A DNA stretch of 5,772 nucleotides from positions 1 through 5,772 of the forward strand of contig JAEZIH010000256.1 in NCBI GenBank assembly GCA_023416055.1. Direction: 5' to 3'. Under the pieces are notes generated by a model. The model made no database searches, had not been told where the DNA came from, and was given only the letters and a program-made list of their open reading frames with translations. The position numbers and the translations under genes are program-made. Source of the stretch: Pseudomonadota bacterium. GTDB taxonomy: Bacteria; Pseudomonadota; Alphaproteobacteria; Caulobacterales; Caulobacteraceae. Positions within the stretch are counted from its first letter, which is position 1. Every line of letters starts with the position of its first letter. This document shows, one piece after another, positions 5,338-5,772 of the stretch.

Positions 5338-5772
5338 ATGAGCGCCATGACCTTTCCGACCCCCACCCCCGCCGAATGGCGGGCCCTGGCGGAAAAGGCC
5401 CTGAAGGGCCGTCCGCTCGAAAGCCTGGTTCATCTCGACGCCGACCAGCTGACCATCCGTCCGCTCTACGCCGGCGCTACGGGCGTGGAGCCGTTGTTCG
5501 CGCCGCGCCCTGCGGACGCCGACGGCCGCGCCTGGGACCTGCGCAGCCTGGTCGAGGGCGATGATGCGGCCTCGGTCAATGCGGCGGTGCTGACGGACCT
5601 GCAGGGCGGGGCCGCCTCGGTGGTGCTGAAGGGGGCGGTGCTGGCCGACAGCGAGCCCCTGTCGCGCGCGCTCGACGGCGTGGCCCTGGAGCTGGCGGCC
5701 GTCGGCCTCGACGCCGGCCTCGCCGGCCCCGAGGCCGCCAACGCCCACGCCGTGGCGGCCAAGGGCACGCCC
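5338..5772 (+). CDS. mutA: Methylmalonyl-CoA mutase small (beta) subunit, partial
   Basis: First 145 residues of a protein of the heterodimeric methylmalonyl-CoA mutase small-subunit family; the rest lies beyond the right edge. The mutase interconverts methylmalonyl-CoA and succinyl-CoA using adenosylcobalamin in propionyl-CoA breakdown. The small subunit is generally a non-catalytic partner of the large one. Recognisable segments are the N-terminal FPTPTPAEWRALAEKALKG, then LVHLDADQLTIRPLY, RAWDLRSLVEG, AAVLTDLQGGAASVVL and the LDGVALELAAVGLDAG helix. The start could be ATG 5338 or the in-frame ATG 5347 (three codons later); neither has a clear Shine-Dalgarno site, and the upstream one is taken. 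The gene is divergent from the glutathione transferase. The large subunit gene would be expected downstream, outside the window. Confidence 0.82.
   Translation, partial: MSAMTFPTPTPAEWRALAEKALKGRPLESLVHLDADQLTIRPLYAGATGVEPLFAPRPADADGRAWDLRSLVEGDDAASVNAAVLTDLQGGAASVVLKGAVLADSEPLSRALDGVALELAAVGLDAGLAGPEAANAHAVAAKGTP

Noticed and set aside
5218..5748. Upstream extension of the transferase frame on the minus strand
   Set aside because: It has no transferase-like sequence, lies across the intergenic gap and the mutase gene, and the AGGAG site supports the start at 5217.

Overview
The window is very GC-rich, with G or C at nearly every third codon position. Gene content (a haem-copper oxidase operon with extra c-type cytochromes, a YfcG-like glutathione transferase, a methylmalonyl-CoA mutase small subunit) points to an alphaproteobacterium. 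One intergenic promoter candidate resembles the Caulobacter housekeeping promoter, so a relative of the Caulobacterales is plausible. The taxonomic call is inference only.

Layout. Positions 1-239 (minus strand) hold the N-terminal part of a lipoprotein-type cytochrome c that runs off the left edge. A 114-bp divergent gap (240-353) carries a perfect 18-bp palindrome and a GC-rich hairpin. A tightly packed plus-strand operon follows: a monohaem cytochrome c lipoprotein (354-722); cytochrome c oxidase subunit II with a fused C-terminal cytochrome c domain (712-1668, interrupted by an in-frame TGA at 1309-1311); a fused subunit I + III protein (1665-4202); and a 102-residue membrane protein of unknown function (4205-4513). 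Junctions overlap or nearly touch (11-bp overlap, GTGA overlap, 2-bp gap), which suggests translational coupling. A minus-strand glutathione S-transferase (5217-4510) converges on the operon, and the two stop codons interlock in a CTAG tetranucleotide. After a 120-bp divergent gap, the N-terminal part of the methylmalonyl-CoA mutase small subunit starts at 5338 and runs off the right edge.

How the genes work together. The cytochromes plus CuA/haem subunit II would feed electrons to the haem a/a3-CuB centre of the subunit I part, giving a caa3-like terminal oxidase. The subunit I domain keeps all haem and copper ligands and the HPEVY motif, but it has glutamine in place of the K-channel lysine and lacks the conserved asparagines of the D-channel. 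The III-like domain lacks the usual helix glutamate.

The most notable point is the TGA in coxB. It falls directly after the last CuA ligand (Met199) and cuts off an otherwise intact cytochrome c domain in the same frame. It is either a sequence error, a recent nonsense mutation, or a site of readthrough; the sequence alone cannot decide.
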